Shown here one piece after another: positions 41,856-50,396 of a stretch of DNA of 64,000 bases. Every line of letters begins with the position of its first letter. Position 1 is the first letter of the stretch. The position numbers and the translations under genes were made by a program. The notes beneath the pieces are model-generated. The model saw nothing but the letters and a program-made list of their open reading frames with translations, was not told the origin of the DNA and searched no databases. This DNA comes from Chryseobacterium carnipullorum (GTDB lineage Bacteria > Bacteroidota > Bacteroidia > Flavobacteriales > Weeksellaceae), in assembly GCF_900142785.1 (NCBI RefSeq), contig NZ_FRCD01000006.1:124001-188000 (forward strand), read 5' to 3'.

Positions 41856-42626
41856 TTAAAAGTTTAAAACCATACCTGCTCCCCAATTTTTGGATTCGAG
41901 AACAGGATATATTAATGTTATATTTTTAGATTCCTTGCTGGTAAATAATTTATTTACCGTTGGAAACAACCAGTAAGCCAATTCTGTACTTAAGATTCCA
42001 AATCCGGCACCTGCTATCACATCTCCTACCCAATGCTTGTTATTGAGTGTTCTGTATACGCCTGTAAAAACAGCCACAGGATATCCGGCAAGCGAAAGCC
42101 AAAAGTTTTCATCCTGATACTCTCTGAAAAGAAAATGGGCTGATGAAAAAGCCGCTGCCGTATGTCCGGACGGAAATGAAAGTGAATTCGAACCATCAGG
42201 GCGTTCTTCTTTGACCAGATGTTTTAAAGGCAGTACGAATGCTGCAGAAATTAATTGGGATGTTCCATAAATTATCGTCCTTTCTTTCAACCCGTGCTTA
42301 CCTTTTATTCCTGCAAGATTAAATCCATAAACCATAACTGCCGGCAGATATTGGGTATAATTATCCAGCTTGATGTGTTTAGGCTGATGTTCTCCAATTT
42401 CATATCGGGTAGAATTATTCAGGCTTTTAAGATCATCTGAAAGTAAACTTGCGACACCATATCCGATAAAAACTGCCGGTATGATCAGCTTCTTATAGCT
42501 GGGCTTATAGGCTTTGTCATTGTATGATAAAGCATGGACTGAGGATGCAGAAGAATCTGCTTTCATCTGCCCGTTGCAAAAAACGGAGCAGACTAAAGCA
42601 GTTAAAATGCTGGTTACTAATTTCAT
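41856..42626 (-). CDS. PAP2-family phosphatase
   Basis: A 256-aa exported or membrane phosphatase. The acid-phosphatase motifs are LVKEERPDGSN (KxxxxxxRP), SLSFPSGHTAAAF (PSGH) and YRTLNNKHWVGDVIAGA (SRxxxxxHxxxD variant with R and H kept). A signal peptide is at the N-terminus. It should dephosphorylate lipid phosphates such as undecaprenyl-PP or phosphatidic acid. It lies 5 bp after the DUF3570 gene in one operon. The link to ApbE chemistry is not clear. Confidence 0.9.
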   Translation of the reverse strand: MKLVTSILTALVCSVFCNGQMKADSSASSVHALSYNDKAYKPSYKKLIIPAVFIGYGVASLLSDDLKSLNNSTRYEIGEHQPKHIKLDNYTQYLPAVMVYGFNLAGIKGKHGLKERTIIYGTSQLISAAFVLPLKHLVKEERPDGSNSLSFPSGHTAAAFSSAHFLFREYQDENFWLSLAGYPVAVFTGVYRTLNNKHWVGDVIAGAGFGILSTELAYWLFPTVNKLFTSKESKNITLIYPVLESKNWGAGMVLNF

Positions 42627-42631
42627 GGTTA

Positions 42632-43822
42632 CTATTTGAACCTTAAATTTAATGAAATAATATCAGATTTCATTCCTACAGATTTTGTATAATGCCCATA
42701 CCGGATTTCCAGCATCGTAAGACGCTCAACACCAAACAACCCGTTCTTCGGACTAAAGCGAATTCCTGCCCCGTAAAAATGACTGTCAAACTTCGACAGA
42801 TCATAATTACTTGTATAATAGTCATCGAAAGCGGTATGTTCCTGATAAGGAGCGAAATATTTGGTCCCTGTTTGGGTATAGTATCTGTAAAAAGGACTTA
42901 CTGAAACGAAAGGTGATATTTTCACAGGAGTTTCCAAACTGAATGTATTTGATTTTAATCCCCAGTCATCAGTATAATAGCGGTAGTAGGCTCTCAGAAT
43001 CACTTTATCTCCCAGAAAATAATTAGCTCTTATTCCTAGTGGAAGTTTAAATCTCTTATCCGGTAATGCTTCCTGATGCACCGAATTGTCTGTAAAATAA
43101 ACCCTGTGGAAAGGTAAGCTTAAAAAACCGGTCTGCTGAACTCCATCTGCCAGCAACTCGATCTGAAAATTATGATTAATAATCTGGGAATAAGATAAGG
43201 AAAGAGCAAAGGTATTTCTGCCACTTGTTCCGTAATTGTCATGTTCACCTCCCGTATTTCCCCCGGTTCTTAATTCTATGGGAGTCACCAGTTTTACTTG
43301 ATCCAGATAGGCCTGAAACTTCGCTGTAAATTCACCCATTTTATTGGGTGTTTTCTGTGAAAAACCAATATTGGCACCATAAGACTGGTAGTCAAATTCT
43401 GTTGAAAATGAAGCTCCGGCCATCAGTGTAGTTCCCTTGCTTTCGTTCTCCCGACTCCAGGTCAGTGCAGGATAAATCCTATTGTCTGAGTGAGATGCTG
43501 AAGAATTGGCTTTAAGATCAATCATATCTGAGGATGCTGAAGTATAATGATCTATTCCGACACTGAAATTAAATTTATTTTTCCTGTCCTTTTTGTCATA
43601 CTTCACCATGGTGACATCGATGGTATTGGAGATATCAGTAAGTTTTTCGGAACCTACTCCTCCCGTTACGGCTGAATTATTTCCATCCTGATGATAATAG
43701 CTTGAAACTAAGTTAGCTTCATCAAACGTAAGCTTCTTAGGCTGTTCGCTGTTGGTATTCTGCTGTGCTTTTGCATTGAAAAATCCAAAAAGAGCAACAA
43801 TACTTATTATAATTTTTTTCAT
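42632..43822 (-). CDS. DUF3570 outer-membrane beta-barrel protein
   Basis: A 396-aa protein with signal peptide (ISIVALFGFFNAKAQQ) and alternating beta-strands to the C-terminus, ending MKSDIISLNLRFK, as expected of an outer-membrane barrel. The AVTGGVGSEKLTDISNTIDV start and the YYRYYTDDWGLKSNT strand fit DUF3570. It lies directly behind the DUF4266 lipoprotein gene; this pair with ApbE and thioredoxin is a conserved set in Bacteroidota. Function is undefined; a role in housing or docking a redox component at the outer membrane is possible. Confidence 0.9.
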   Translation of the reverse strand: MKKIIISIVALFGFFNAKAQQNTNSEQPKKLTFDEANLVSSYYHQDGNNSAVTGGVGSEKLTDISNTIDVTMVKYDKKDRKNKFNFSVGIDHYTSASSDMIDLKANSSASHSDNRIYPALTWSRENESKGTTLMAGASFSTEFDYQSYGANIGFSQKTPNKMGEFTAKFQAYLDQVKLVTPIELRTGGNTGGEHDNYGTSGRNTFALSLSYSQIINHNFQIELLADGVQQTGFLSLPFHRVYFTDNSVHQEALPDKRFKLPLGIRANYFLGDKVILRAYYRYYTDDWGLKSNTFSLETPVKISPFVSVSPFYRYYTQTGTKYFAPYQEHTAFDDYYTSNYDLSKFDSHFYGAGIRFSPKNGLFGVERLTMLEIRYGHYTKSVGMKSDIISLNLRFK

Positions 43823-43856
43823 TTTAAATCACAATTAAATTGTATAATCCCTTTTT

Positions 43857-44087
43857 TTAGTTACAACCGCATCCTCCACCTACTTTTCCGGAATTCGCTC
43901 CGGAAGATCCTTCTCTGTAGGATTGAAAGCTCAGCTCTGTTTTTTCAATGGTTCTGTTTCCCAGGGCCATTTCGGCATCATTCAGTTTATTTTTTTCGTA
44001 TTCTTTTACAATGGTACAGGAATGCATTGACTCCATTGCCGTCATCATACCTATTCCTATGATTATTTTTATAAGAAACTTTTTCAT
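43857..44087 (-). CDS. DUF4266 small lipoprotein
   Basis: A 76-aa protein. After a signal helix, C24 (SMHSC) is the probable lipid-anchored residue, although the lipobox is weak. Then comes the DUF4266 signature VKEYEKNKLNDAEM, and a Gly/Ser tail SYREGSSGANSGK ending GGGCGCN. The EGSSGAN piece resembles the D(G/S)xx(S/T)GAT site modified by ApbE flavin transferases, with E and N replacing D and T. It overlaps the apbE stop by 4 bp, so it is the leading candidate substrate of that enzyme. The terminal cysteines C73 and C75 could bind metal or react with the thioredoxin. Confidence 0.85.
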   Translation of the reverse strand: MKKFLIKIIIGIGMMTAMESMHSCTIVKEYEKNKLNDAEMALGNRTIEKTELSFQSYREGSSGANSGKVGGGCGCN

Positions 44088-45010
44088 TTGAAATTAATGT
44101 TTTGAGATGAATAAATCTGGTTTTGTTCATCAATGATGATACATTCCAGGTGATTGATCTGATTGACCAGATGTAATGCCGCTTCAATCCCCATAATACT
44201 TACAGGAGTGGCCATTGCATCGGCAATTTCAGCATTTGGACAAAAGATGGTTACACTTTTAACTCCAGAAACCGGCATTCCCGATTTCGGATTGATGGTA
44301 TGGGAATATTTTTTACCATTGATTACAGCAAATTTTTCATAATTCCCCGAGGTTGCCACTGCCCTGTCTGTGATCGTCATATAAGAAAATGGCTGTTTTG
44401 CATTGTCAGGATCAGCAATTCCAATGGTCCACGGCTTTCCATTCGCCTGGTGTCCCCAGGCTGTCAGATCGCCGGAAGCATTAACAATTCCGGACCTTAC
44501 CCCGCCTTTCTGAAGCAGCCTTTTAGCCATTTCGGCAGCATATCCTTTTCCGATGCCACCGAACCCGATACGCATTCCTTTTTCCTTAAGAAATACGGTC
44601 TGATTTTCCCGATCGAGGTGAATATTTTTGTAGTTGACCAGTTTTAAATGCTCCAAGATCAGTTCAGGATTAGGAAGCTGCTGCATTTCGCGGTCGAAAT
44701 TCCAGAAACTTTTATCAATACCTCCGTAAGAAATATCAAAATATCCGTCTGTAATATTACTGATCTTCAAACTTCTTTCAATGAGCTCAAACACTTCCAA
44801 ATCTACTTTTACCGGCTGTATTCCAGCATTTTGATTGATAAGATGAGTGTGGCTTTCCTCACTGAAAGTTGTGAGCAATTGCTCAATTCTCTGAATCTCC
44901 CTGATTGCCACATCAATATGCTGATGAGCTTTTTTTTCATCATCACCTACAACGGTAATTTCAAAGGCATTGCCCATTAGCCTTTGAGCCCTTTTGAATT
45001 CTTTTAACAT
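44084..45010 (-). CDS. apbE: FAD:protein FMN transferase (ApbE family)
   Basis: I place the start at 45010 (MLKEFKRAQRLMGNAFEITV); the longer frame runs into the thioredoxin gene. The 308-aa product has the family motifs IGFGGIGKGYAAEMA, NASGDLTAWG, TINPKSGMPVSGVKS and DAMATPVSIMG with the metal site. ApbE covalently attaches FMN to Thr or Ser of exported flavoproteins. A typical export signal is not obvious, but Bacteroidota members vary. It starts 1 bp after the thioredoxin stop and overlaps the DUF4266 gene, so the enzyme and its presumed target are translated together. Confidence 0.93.
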   Translation of the reverse strand: MLKEFKRAQRLMGNAFEITVVGDDEKKAHQHIDVAIREIQRIEQLLTTFSEESHTHLINQNAGIQPVKVDLEVFELIERSLKISNITDGYFDISYGGIDKSFWNFDREMQQLPNPELILEHLKLVNYKNIHLDRENQTVFLKEKGMRIGFGGIGKGYAAEMAKRLLQKGGVRSGIVNASGDLTAWGHQANGKPWTIGIADPDNAKQPFSYMTITDRAVATSGNYEKFAVINGKKYSHTINPKSGMPVSGVKSVTIFCPNAEIADAMATPVSIMGIEAALHLVNQINHLECIIIDEQNQIYSSQNINFK

Positions 45011-45011
45011 T

Positions 45012-45458
45012 TTATCGAGTTTGCTGTTGCTGCAGATCCCTGATTTCTTTACTGAAAGCCAAAGCATTTTCAGACGGAAGACCTTCCCATTTTTTTACTA
45101 CTTTTCCATCACTGTTCAATAGAAGCGTATAGGGAAATAATCCCTTTGGATTGTATTGGTCGGCCAGTGAAGCATTTTCTTTTTTTATGTCAGATGAAAG
45201 CTGATTTTTTTTATTTCTCGGAAAATCTGCATTGATATACACTATGATTTTATCTGATTGGAGCTTGCTGAAATCTTCTGTTTCAATGATGTTCTTATGA
45301 AGTTTAATGCATGGAATACACCAGTCTGAACCTGAAAAACTGAGCAATATAAGTTCTTTGTTTTCCATTGCTTCTTTCTTTGCGTTTTCGAGACGGTTTT
45401 GAGCATTCATACCCATAGAAAACATAACCATCATAATGGCTGATATGATTGTTTTCAT
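45012..45458 (-). CDS. Exported thioredoxin-like protein
   Basis: The start is set at 45458 (MKTIISAIMMVMFSMGMNAQ), which gives a proper signal peptide. The ~148-aa mature-size protein has the active site SDWCIPC (C47, C50) and the conserved cis-Pro region LFPYTLLL. It should act as a periplasmic disulfide reductase. In this operon its likely clients are Cys-containing exported proteins such as the DUF4266 lipoprotein; that is inference. Confidence 0.92.
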   Translation of the reverse strand: MKTIISAIMMVMFSMGMNAQNRLENAKKEAMENKELILLSFSGSDWCIPCIKLHKNIIETEDFSKLQSDKIIVYINADFPRNKKNQLSSDIKKENASLADQYNPKGLFPYTLLLNSDGKVVKKWEGLPSENALAFSKEIRDLQQQQTR

Positions 45459-45552
45459 TATTTTAAATTTTATACGGATTGATAATGACTGAGGCAAAAT
45501 TTCCCCAGAAAAGATGATTTGACCGCATGACAGCCAAATAAATTGATGCTAT

Positions 45553-45942
45553 TTATGAGAATAAATACCTTGGAGGCTCCCAAACAGAACTGAGAAAGCC
45601 TTTATAGCAAAAGTCTTCATCTTTTGATGGAATTTTATGGGATTTCATTTGTTTAAAACCAACATTTTTTAAATCAAAAATAAATCTTTGACCGATAGTA
45701 AAAACCAATGAAAGTGGGTTACTGTGAATAACGAACGGTAATTTCTGATCTTTACTATAATCGCCATCTTTAACAGGATGATCATAGTGGGTTTTCAAAA
45801 ATGCAGTAAGAGACATTTCAGGATTTAATGTCTTATGTTCCCAATAATGCTCTATAAGGGCCGGAATTTTCAAAAGCTGATATACTTCGGTCGTAGAGAC
45901 CAAATACAAAGATAATAACAATATGGAAATCAACTTTTTCAC
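45553..45942 (-). CDS. Small exported protein heading the ApbE operon
   Basis: A 129-aa protein with a signal-like N-terminus (KKLISILLLSLYLVSTTEVY), then LLKIPALIEHYWEHKTLNPE, a HYDHPVKDGDY stretch and C-terminal WEPPRYLFS. This EHYxEHK ... PP pattern is typical of small Bacteroidota proteins that head metal or redox operons. No enzyme fold is recognisable. It lies 94 bp before the thioredoxin gene and is probably its operon leader. Confidence 0.75.
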   Translation of the reverse strand: MKKLISILLLSLYLVSTTEVYQLLKIPALIEHYWEHKTLNPEMSLTAFLKTHYDHPVKDGDYSKDQKLPFVIHSNPLSLVFTIGQRFIFDLKNVGFKQMKSHKIPSKDEDFCYKGFLSSVWEPPRYLFS

Positions 45943-46379
45943 TCAATCAAAATTATGAAATGTTTTCTTAAGAATGATTTTAAATAAACCATAGTAGAGA
46001 AAAAAAATATTTTTTTTTCAGACGCAATTCATAGGAAAAATAGCACTTTAAAATCTATTTTATTTATTTAAAATAATTCTAAATTAGGTGAAAATAAAAT
46101 TCTCTAGAACCTTCTTCGATAAAGACTTTCCGTGACATCGTTCAAAATAATCAGATACAAATTAGGTAGAAATACTGAATGAAAGGTACCACATTCTGAT
46201 TAATTTTGAGTCAACAAAAACTGATAACTATGGACCGCTTAAAAAAAAACCAGCCATTTCCGAAAAAGGAAAAAGGTTCTGCAAAGGTATCAAAAATGAC
46301 CTGACCGCTACGATTTCATCACTGATGTCTTCCCTATACCGGAAGATTAACGATACTTTAACCATCAAATTTTAACGAA
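45943..46379. other. Divergent control region with possible small leader ORF
   Basis: 437 bp between the ApbE operon and the oxidative cluster. It holds long A/T runs, an exact -7 box TAATTTTG at 46201-46208, and at 46230 an ATG reading 24 codons (MDRLKKNQPFPKK...). If the A9 run at 46241-46249 had ten A, that frame would extend to 48 codons and stop at 46375, 4 bp before the first gene of the cluster. I cannot tell whether this is a real peptide, an attenuator or chance. Confidence 0.45.
46201..46208 (+). promoter_or_regulatory. -7 promoter box of the oxidative gene cluster
   Basis: TAATTTTG fits TAnnTTTG exactly. The transcript would begin about 15 bp before the small leader ORF and about 165 bp before the first large gene. 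No clear -33 TTTG was found. Confidence 0.5.
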
Positions 46380-46826
46380 ATGATTATTATTAACAAAATC
46401 CTCAACGTCGACGATTATTATTTCGACGTGTTTATGTCTGTCTCGGAAGCACTGACCGGATTTCCTGTCAATGAATTACAGTCAACAGGTCTGGCAGAAA
46501 CCTATTACACTCACATTTTAAAAAAACTGGAAGCTGCCACTTTCGAAGAATTCCTTACGGTTTCGATGAATATATTTGAAAAATCATCGAGCCCGGAGCA
46601 GCTAAAAGCAGCAATCGCCTCAGAAATCATGGACAATCCCGGAATGAACGAGATGGCAGTCCAGGTGATCACCCTTTGGTATCTTGGAACATGGGAAGGT
46701 GCTTATATCAATGACCTTTCTTATCAGGAAGGATTGGTTTGGAACGTCATGCACGCCCATCCACCGGGAGCCAAACAACCCGGCTTTAAATCATGGGCTA
46801 TTCAACCAGTAAACAGCAACCTATGA
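46380..46826 (+). CDS. FAD-SLDH-type small subunit of a GMC dehydrogenase
   Basis: A 148-aa protein resembling the membrane-bound FAD sorbitol/sugar dehydrogenase small-subunit family: FMSVSEALTGFPVNELQSTG, VQVITLWYLGTWEGAYIND and EGLVWNVMHAHPPGAKQPG. In known systems this subunit partners a GMC flavoprotein that oxidises a polyol or sugar. Here the stop overlaps the GMC start (ATGA), so the two are translationally coupled. No twin-arginine signal is visible, unlike many relatives, suggesting cytoplasmic action or a missing leader. Confidence 0.82.
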   Translation: MIIINKILNVDDYYFDVFMSVSEALTGFPVNELQSTGLAETYYTHILKKLEAATFEEFLTVSMNIFEKSSSPEQLKAAIASEIMDNPGMNEMAVQVITLWYLGTWEGAYINDLSYQEGLVWNVMHAHPPGAKQPGFKSWAIQPVNSNL

Positions 46827-48910
46827 ACCAGACAGACAAGAAAAAAGATGTGATCATCGTAGGAACGGGAATCGCAGGATCACTGATCGCCAAACTTCTG
46901 ACCGATCATGTATTTGATACGGAAAAGGGTAAAATGATTCACCGTTTGGATGCCAAAAAACCAGAGAATATCCGTGAATTATCTGTATTAATGTTTGAAG
47001 CCGGGTTACAAGCCGGTATTGAACTGGACTCGGTATCGTCAATGACGAATTATACAGAATATATCCGTACTTTTTATACAGAGGCCGCGAAAGTTCCGAA
47101 TTCACCGTATCCTAAACTGAAACCGGCACCTTCGCCCAATATTCTGGATATGGAAAAAATTGCACCTCCGTTTCCGGATAAAAAAGGATATCTGGTTCAG
47201 TTCGGACCGATGCCATTTGCCAGTGACGCCATCAGAGTGGGAGGCGGAACAACCCTTCACTGGCTGGGAACAACACCAAGAATGCTTCCCAATGATTTCA
47301 GGCTCACCAAAAAGTACGGAATTGAAATCAACAAACCTGATTCTACTGAAAAAGCGCCTATCGACTGGCCCATAGATTACGAAACATTAAAACCTTATTA
47401 TGAAATGGCTGAATTTGAGATCGGTGTTTCAGGTGATGTTTCTAAACAGGAATACCCCATTTCTGAAAGTAGAGAACAGTATTATGGGGATTATGTTTTT
47501 CCGATGGAAGAAATTCCACAGAGTTATATGGATCATAAGATCATGAATGGTCTTGTGGGAACCAGTGTAACATTAAATTCTGAAGAGATTCCATTGTTGA
47601 TGGTTCCTTCTCCGCAGGGAAGAAATTCTATCCCAAATCCAAAATACGGAAAAACAAAAATAATTAAAGCTGAAACCCAGTCCTCCGGATACAAGCTGGT
47701 TTTAGACCGCTCGGAAAAAGTTGAATACAAAGCGCTTGGCTCAGTATGGAATCCTTATATGGGCGAGCGTTGCGAAGGAAATGCCTCATGTGTTCCGATC
47801 TGTCCGGTTCAGGCCAAGTATAATGCGTTAAAAACATTGAAAAAAGCATTATACAAGATGAATGAAAAAGAAAATCTTAAACGTCACCCGTATCTTGAGA
47901 TCAAAGCTCAGAGTGTTGCCTACAGGTTAAGTGTGGATCCCGCGGATCAGGATAAGATTTCAAAAGTTCATGTAAGAAGATATGTCTCAAAAGATAAGAC
48001 AGATTTCGTTGAAGAGGTTATTAATACTTCAGATTCCATCGTCATCCTTGCAGCGAATGCTTTTGAAAATCCAAAAATTTTACTGAATTCAAAATATACG
48101 GTGATCGAAAAGGGACAAAAAGTTGAAAAAACGGCAGCCAACCGCAGTGATCAGGTGGGAAGAAATCTCATGGACCATATGGTCATGCTGACCTGGGGAC
48201 TTTTCCCCGAGCCTGTCTACCCCTACAGAGGTCCCGGTTCCACCACCAACATCTCATCTTTCCGTGATGGAAATTTCAGAAGTGATTTTTCAGCGTGGAT
48301 TTCGCCGCTTGACAACTGGGGATGGAGCTGGCCTGCATTCTCTCCGGGATCCGATCTTTCAGCATTTCTAAAGGATGGTCTTTTCGGAGCAGAATTGAAA
48401 GAGGCTTTGGCGACCAGACTTTCAAGACAGGTATTATTTCATTTTGAGATTGAACAGCTTCCAAATCCCAACAACAGAGTAACGATCAACGATCAGTATA
48501 TGGATCCTTTGGGAATTCCCCGTCCGGTCATCCATTATGAACTCACAGAATACGAAAAAAAAGCCATGCAACAGGCAAAACTGGCTTCCGACCAGATGTT
48601 TAAAAAATTAGGGATCGAAGATTGTACCAAGTATACTGAAAAAGATAAAAACACCTTCCTATATGATAAGGTGAGGTATTCCTACAACGGAGCAGGACAT
48701 ATTGTTGGGACGCACAGAATGGGTTCCAATCCGGATGATTCGGTCACGAACAGCTATTGTAAAGCCTGGGACCACCCGAATTTATACGTCGTCGGAGCCG
48801 GAAATATGACTACGCTGGGAACATCCAATCCTACTTTAACTCTATCCGCATTCACGATCCGTTCGGTAGAATCTATTCTGGCTGATCTGGAAACCCAATT
48901 AAAAAAATAA
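46823..48910 (+). CDS. GMC-family FAD oxidoreductase
   Basis: The start is 46823 (MNQTDKKKDVIIVGTG), overlapping the previous stop by 4 bp; the earlier in-frame ATG lies inside the small subunit gene. The 695-aa protein has the FAD motif IIVGTGIAGSLIAKLL, a substrate-side stretch IRVGGGTTLHWLGTTPRML, a Cys-rich CEGNASCVPICPVQAKY, and the catalytic region AGHIVGTHRMGSNP with the C-terminal GNMTTLGTSNPTLTLSA. Members oxidise alcohols or sugars. It probably forms a heterodimer with the small subunit upstream. The substrate is unknown. Confidence 0.9.
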   Translation: MNQTDKKKDVIIVGTGIAGSLIAKLLTDHVFDTEKGKMIHRLDAKKPENIRELSVLMFEAGLQAGIELDSVSSMTNYTEYIRTFYTEAAKVPNSPYPKLKPAPSPNILDMEKIAPPFPDKKGYLVQFGPMPFASDAIRVGGGTTLHWLGTTPRMLPNDFRLTKKYGIEINKPDSTEKAPIDWPIDYETLKPYYEMAEFEIGVSGDVSKQEYPISESREQYYGDYVFPMEEIPQSYMDHKIMNGLVGTSVTLNSEEIPLLMVPSPQGRNSIPNPKYGKTKIIKAETQSSGYKLVLDRSEKVEYKALGSVWNPYMGERCEGNASCVPICPVQAKYNALKTLKKALYKMNEKENLKRHPYLEIKAQSVAYRLSVDPADQDKISKVHVRRYVSKDKTDFVEEVINTSDSIVILAANAFENPKILLNSKYTVIEKGQKVEKTAANRSDQVGRNLMDHMVMLTWGLFPEPVYPYRGPGSTTNISSFRDGNFRSDFSAWISPLDNWGWSWPAFSPGSDLSAFLKDGLFGAELKEALATRLSRQVLFHFEIEQLPNPNNRVTINDQYMDPLGIPRPVIHYELTEYEKKAMQQAKLASDQMFKKLGIEDCTKYTEKDKNTFLYDKVRYSYNGAGHIVGTHRMGSNPDDSVTNSYCKAWDHPNLYVVGAGNMTTLGTSNPTLTLSAFTIRSVESILADLETQLKK

Positions 48911-48914
48911 AACT

Positions 48915-50378
48915 ATGAGACAAAGACTTATCAATAAAACAGAACCTCAGGAAACTTTATTGCAGGAAACTTTATTACAGGGAGATTCCATTTCAGGCAG
49001 AACTGCGGTCGTTGCGCAACCTATTTCATTACAATCATTATTACTGGATTCAACGATCACTAAAGAGGATTGGATTGCGGGCGTAAAACACCACAGCAAA
49101 AGGGTAACAAATCTTTTGCTTAATGATCAAATCGAAGAATTTAATCAATATTTAAGTTCACAGTGGGGATCAGAAACCGGAGAGTCACAAGCGTTGAAAG
49201 CTATTGATTACCGACCTGTTTTACAAGATCTTTTACAGACCGCTATTCTGATTGAGCATTCTACGATTCCTCCTTATCTTACTGCTTTGTATTCCATTAA
49301 GGATGGAAAAAATACTTTGGCTTCTCAAATCATCAGAAGTGTCGCGGTAGAAGAAATGCTTCATATGATCATGGTTTGTAATGTGATGAATGCTGTGAGT
49401 ATTCAGCCGCATGTGAACCAAGAGCAGAACTACCCTGTTTACCCGATGAAATTACCTATGAATGTTGATTTCTATGTAGGTTTGGAAAAATTCTCAACCA
49501 ATAGCATCGCCACATTTATTGCCATCGAAAGCCCAAGCAATCCTTTGGTAAAAGCTCCAACGTACGATGAGCCGGTTGAAGTGAATACATTTTCCGCTAA
49601 AAGTTTTTCATTAGAAGAAAATAACTTCTGGACGCTTGAAAACATGAAAGGTTTCATCATGGAAAATGTACATACCATTGGTGAATATTATGATGTTTTA
49701 TTCTTTTATATCACCTTTTTCCAGATCATGGCGTACTACAACGAGCATGGAAAGCTTCCCCAGAGTTTTGAGGAATTAAATACAGGGGGAATCTTCAAAG
49801 GTGATCCGGCTAAACAGATCCGCCCCGAGCAATATTACGGAAGTGGTGGAAAACTCCATGCTGTGGAAGCGTTAGCAGGAGTTATCGCTGTTTTCCAGGA
49901 AATCAAAGGACAGGGTGAAGGTGCGGATGATTCTATTTTTGATGTGGATCCTTCCCAGTTTGAAGAAGGAGCAGAACTTGCACATTATTTCAGGTTCAAG
50001 GAAGTATTCCATGAACATTTCTATCTGGGAGGGAAATATGAACCTTTTATGGATGAGAACGGAATGATGCCTGTAACGACTCCCCCTACAGGAAAACCTC
50101 TACCGGTAGACTGGAACGAAGCTTATCCTATGAAGGAAAATCCCAAACTGAGCGACTATGCTCACAACAAAGAATTGTATGCGCAGGGGCTTGAATTTAA
50201 TAAAACTTACAGACGCCTTTTAGACGCCATTCAAAGTGCGGTGGAAGGAAATCAGAAAGATCTGGAAAAATCAATTATGTATATGTATGCGCTTAAAGAG
50301 CAGGCTGTGGGGCTTATGAACCAACCATTGGATGAACAGTCTAATGCAGGTCCCACGTTCGAATACACCAATTTATAA
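48915..50378 (+). CDS. Ferritin-like domain protein (VioB/RebD-type region)
   Basis: A 487-aa protein with helices carrying di-metal motifs: E114-H115 (ILIEHSTIPPYL), E146/E147 and H150 (VAVEEMLHM), E257 (IGEYYD), E318 (HAVEAL), and E354/H357/E363/H366/E367 (ELAHYFRFKEVFHEHFY). This matches the ferritin-like family first noted in the tryptophan-dimer enzymes VioB and RebD. The N-terminus has a duplicated 15-bp unit coding QETLLQETLLQ. It lies 4 bp after the GMC gene. Oxidative chemistry on a small amine or alcohol is inferred; the substrate is unknown. Confidence 0.88.
   Translation: MRQRLINKTEPQETLLQETLLQGDSISGRTAVVAQPISLQSLLLDSTITKEDWIAGVKHHSKRVTNLLLNDQIEEFNQYLSSQWGSETGESQALKAIDYRPVLQDLLQTAILIEHSTIPPYLTALYSIKDGKNTLASQIIRSVAVEEMLHMIMVCNVMNAVSIQPHVNQEQNYPVYPMKLPMNVDFYVGLEKFSTNSIATFIAIESPSNPLVKAPTYDEPVEVNTFSAKSFSLEENNFWTLENMKGFIMENVHTIGEYYDVLFFYITFFQIMAYYNEHGKLPQSFEELNTGGIFKGDPAKQIRPEQYYGSGGKLHAVEALAGVIAVFQEIKGQGEGADDSIFDVDPSQFEEGAELAHYFRFKEVFHEHFYLGGKYEPFMDENGMMPVTTPPTGKPLPVDWNEAYPMKENPKLSDYAHNKELYAQGLEFNKTYRRLLDAIQSAVEGNQKDLEKSIMYMYALKEQAVGLMNQPLDEQSNAGPTFEYTNL
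48948..48977 (+). repeat. In-frame 15-bp tandem duplication
   Basis: CAGGAAACTTTATT(G/A) occurs twice in tandem within the first codons of the ferritin-like gene, giving the repeated peptide QETLL. The frame is preserved, which suggests a recent slippage event. Confidence 0.85.
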
Positions 50379-50396
50379 CCAAAAAAACTATATATC

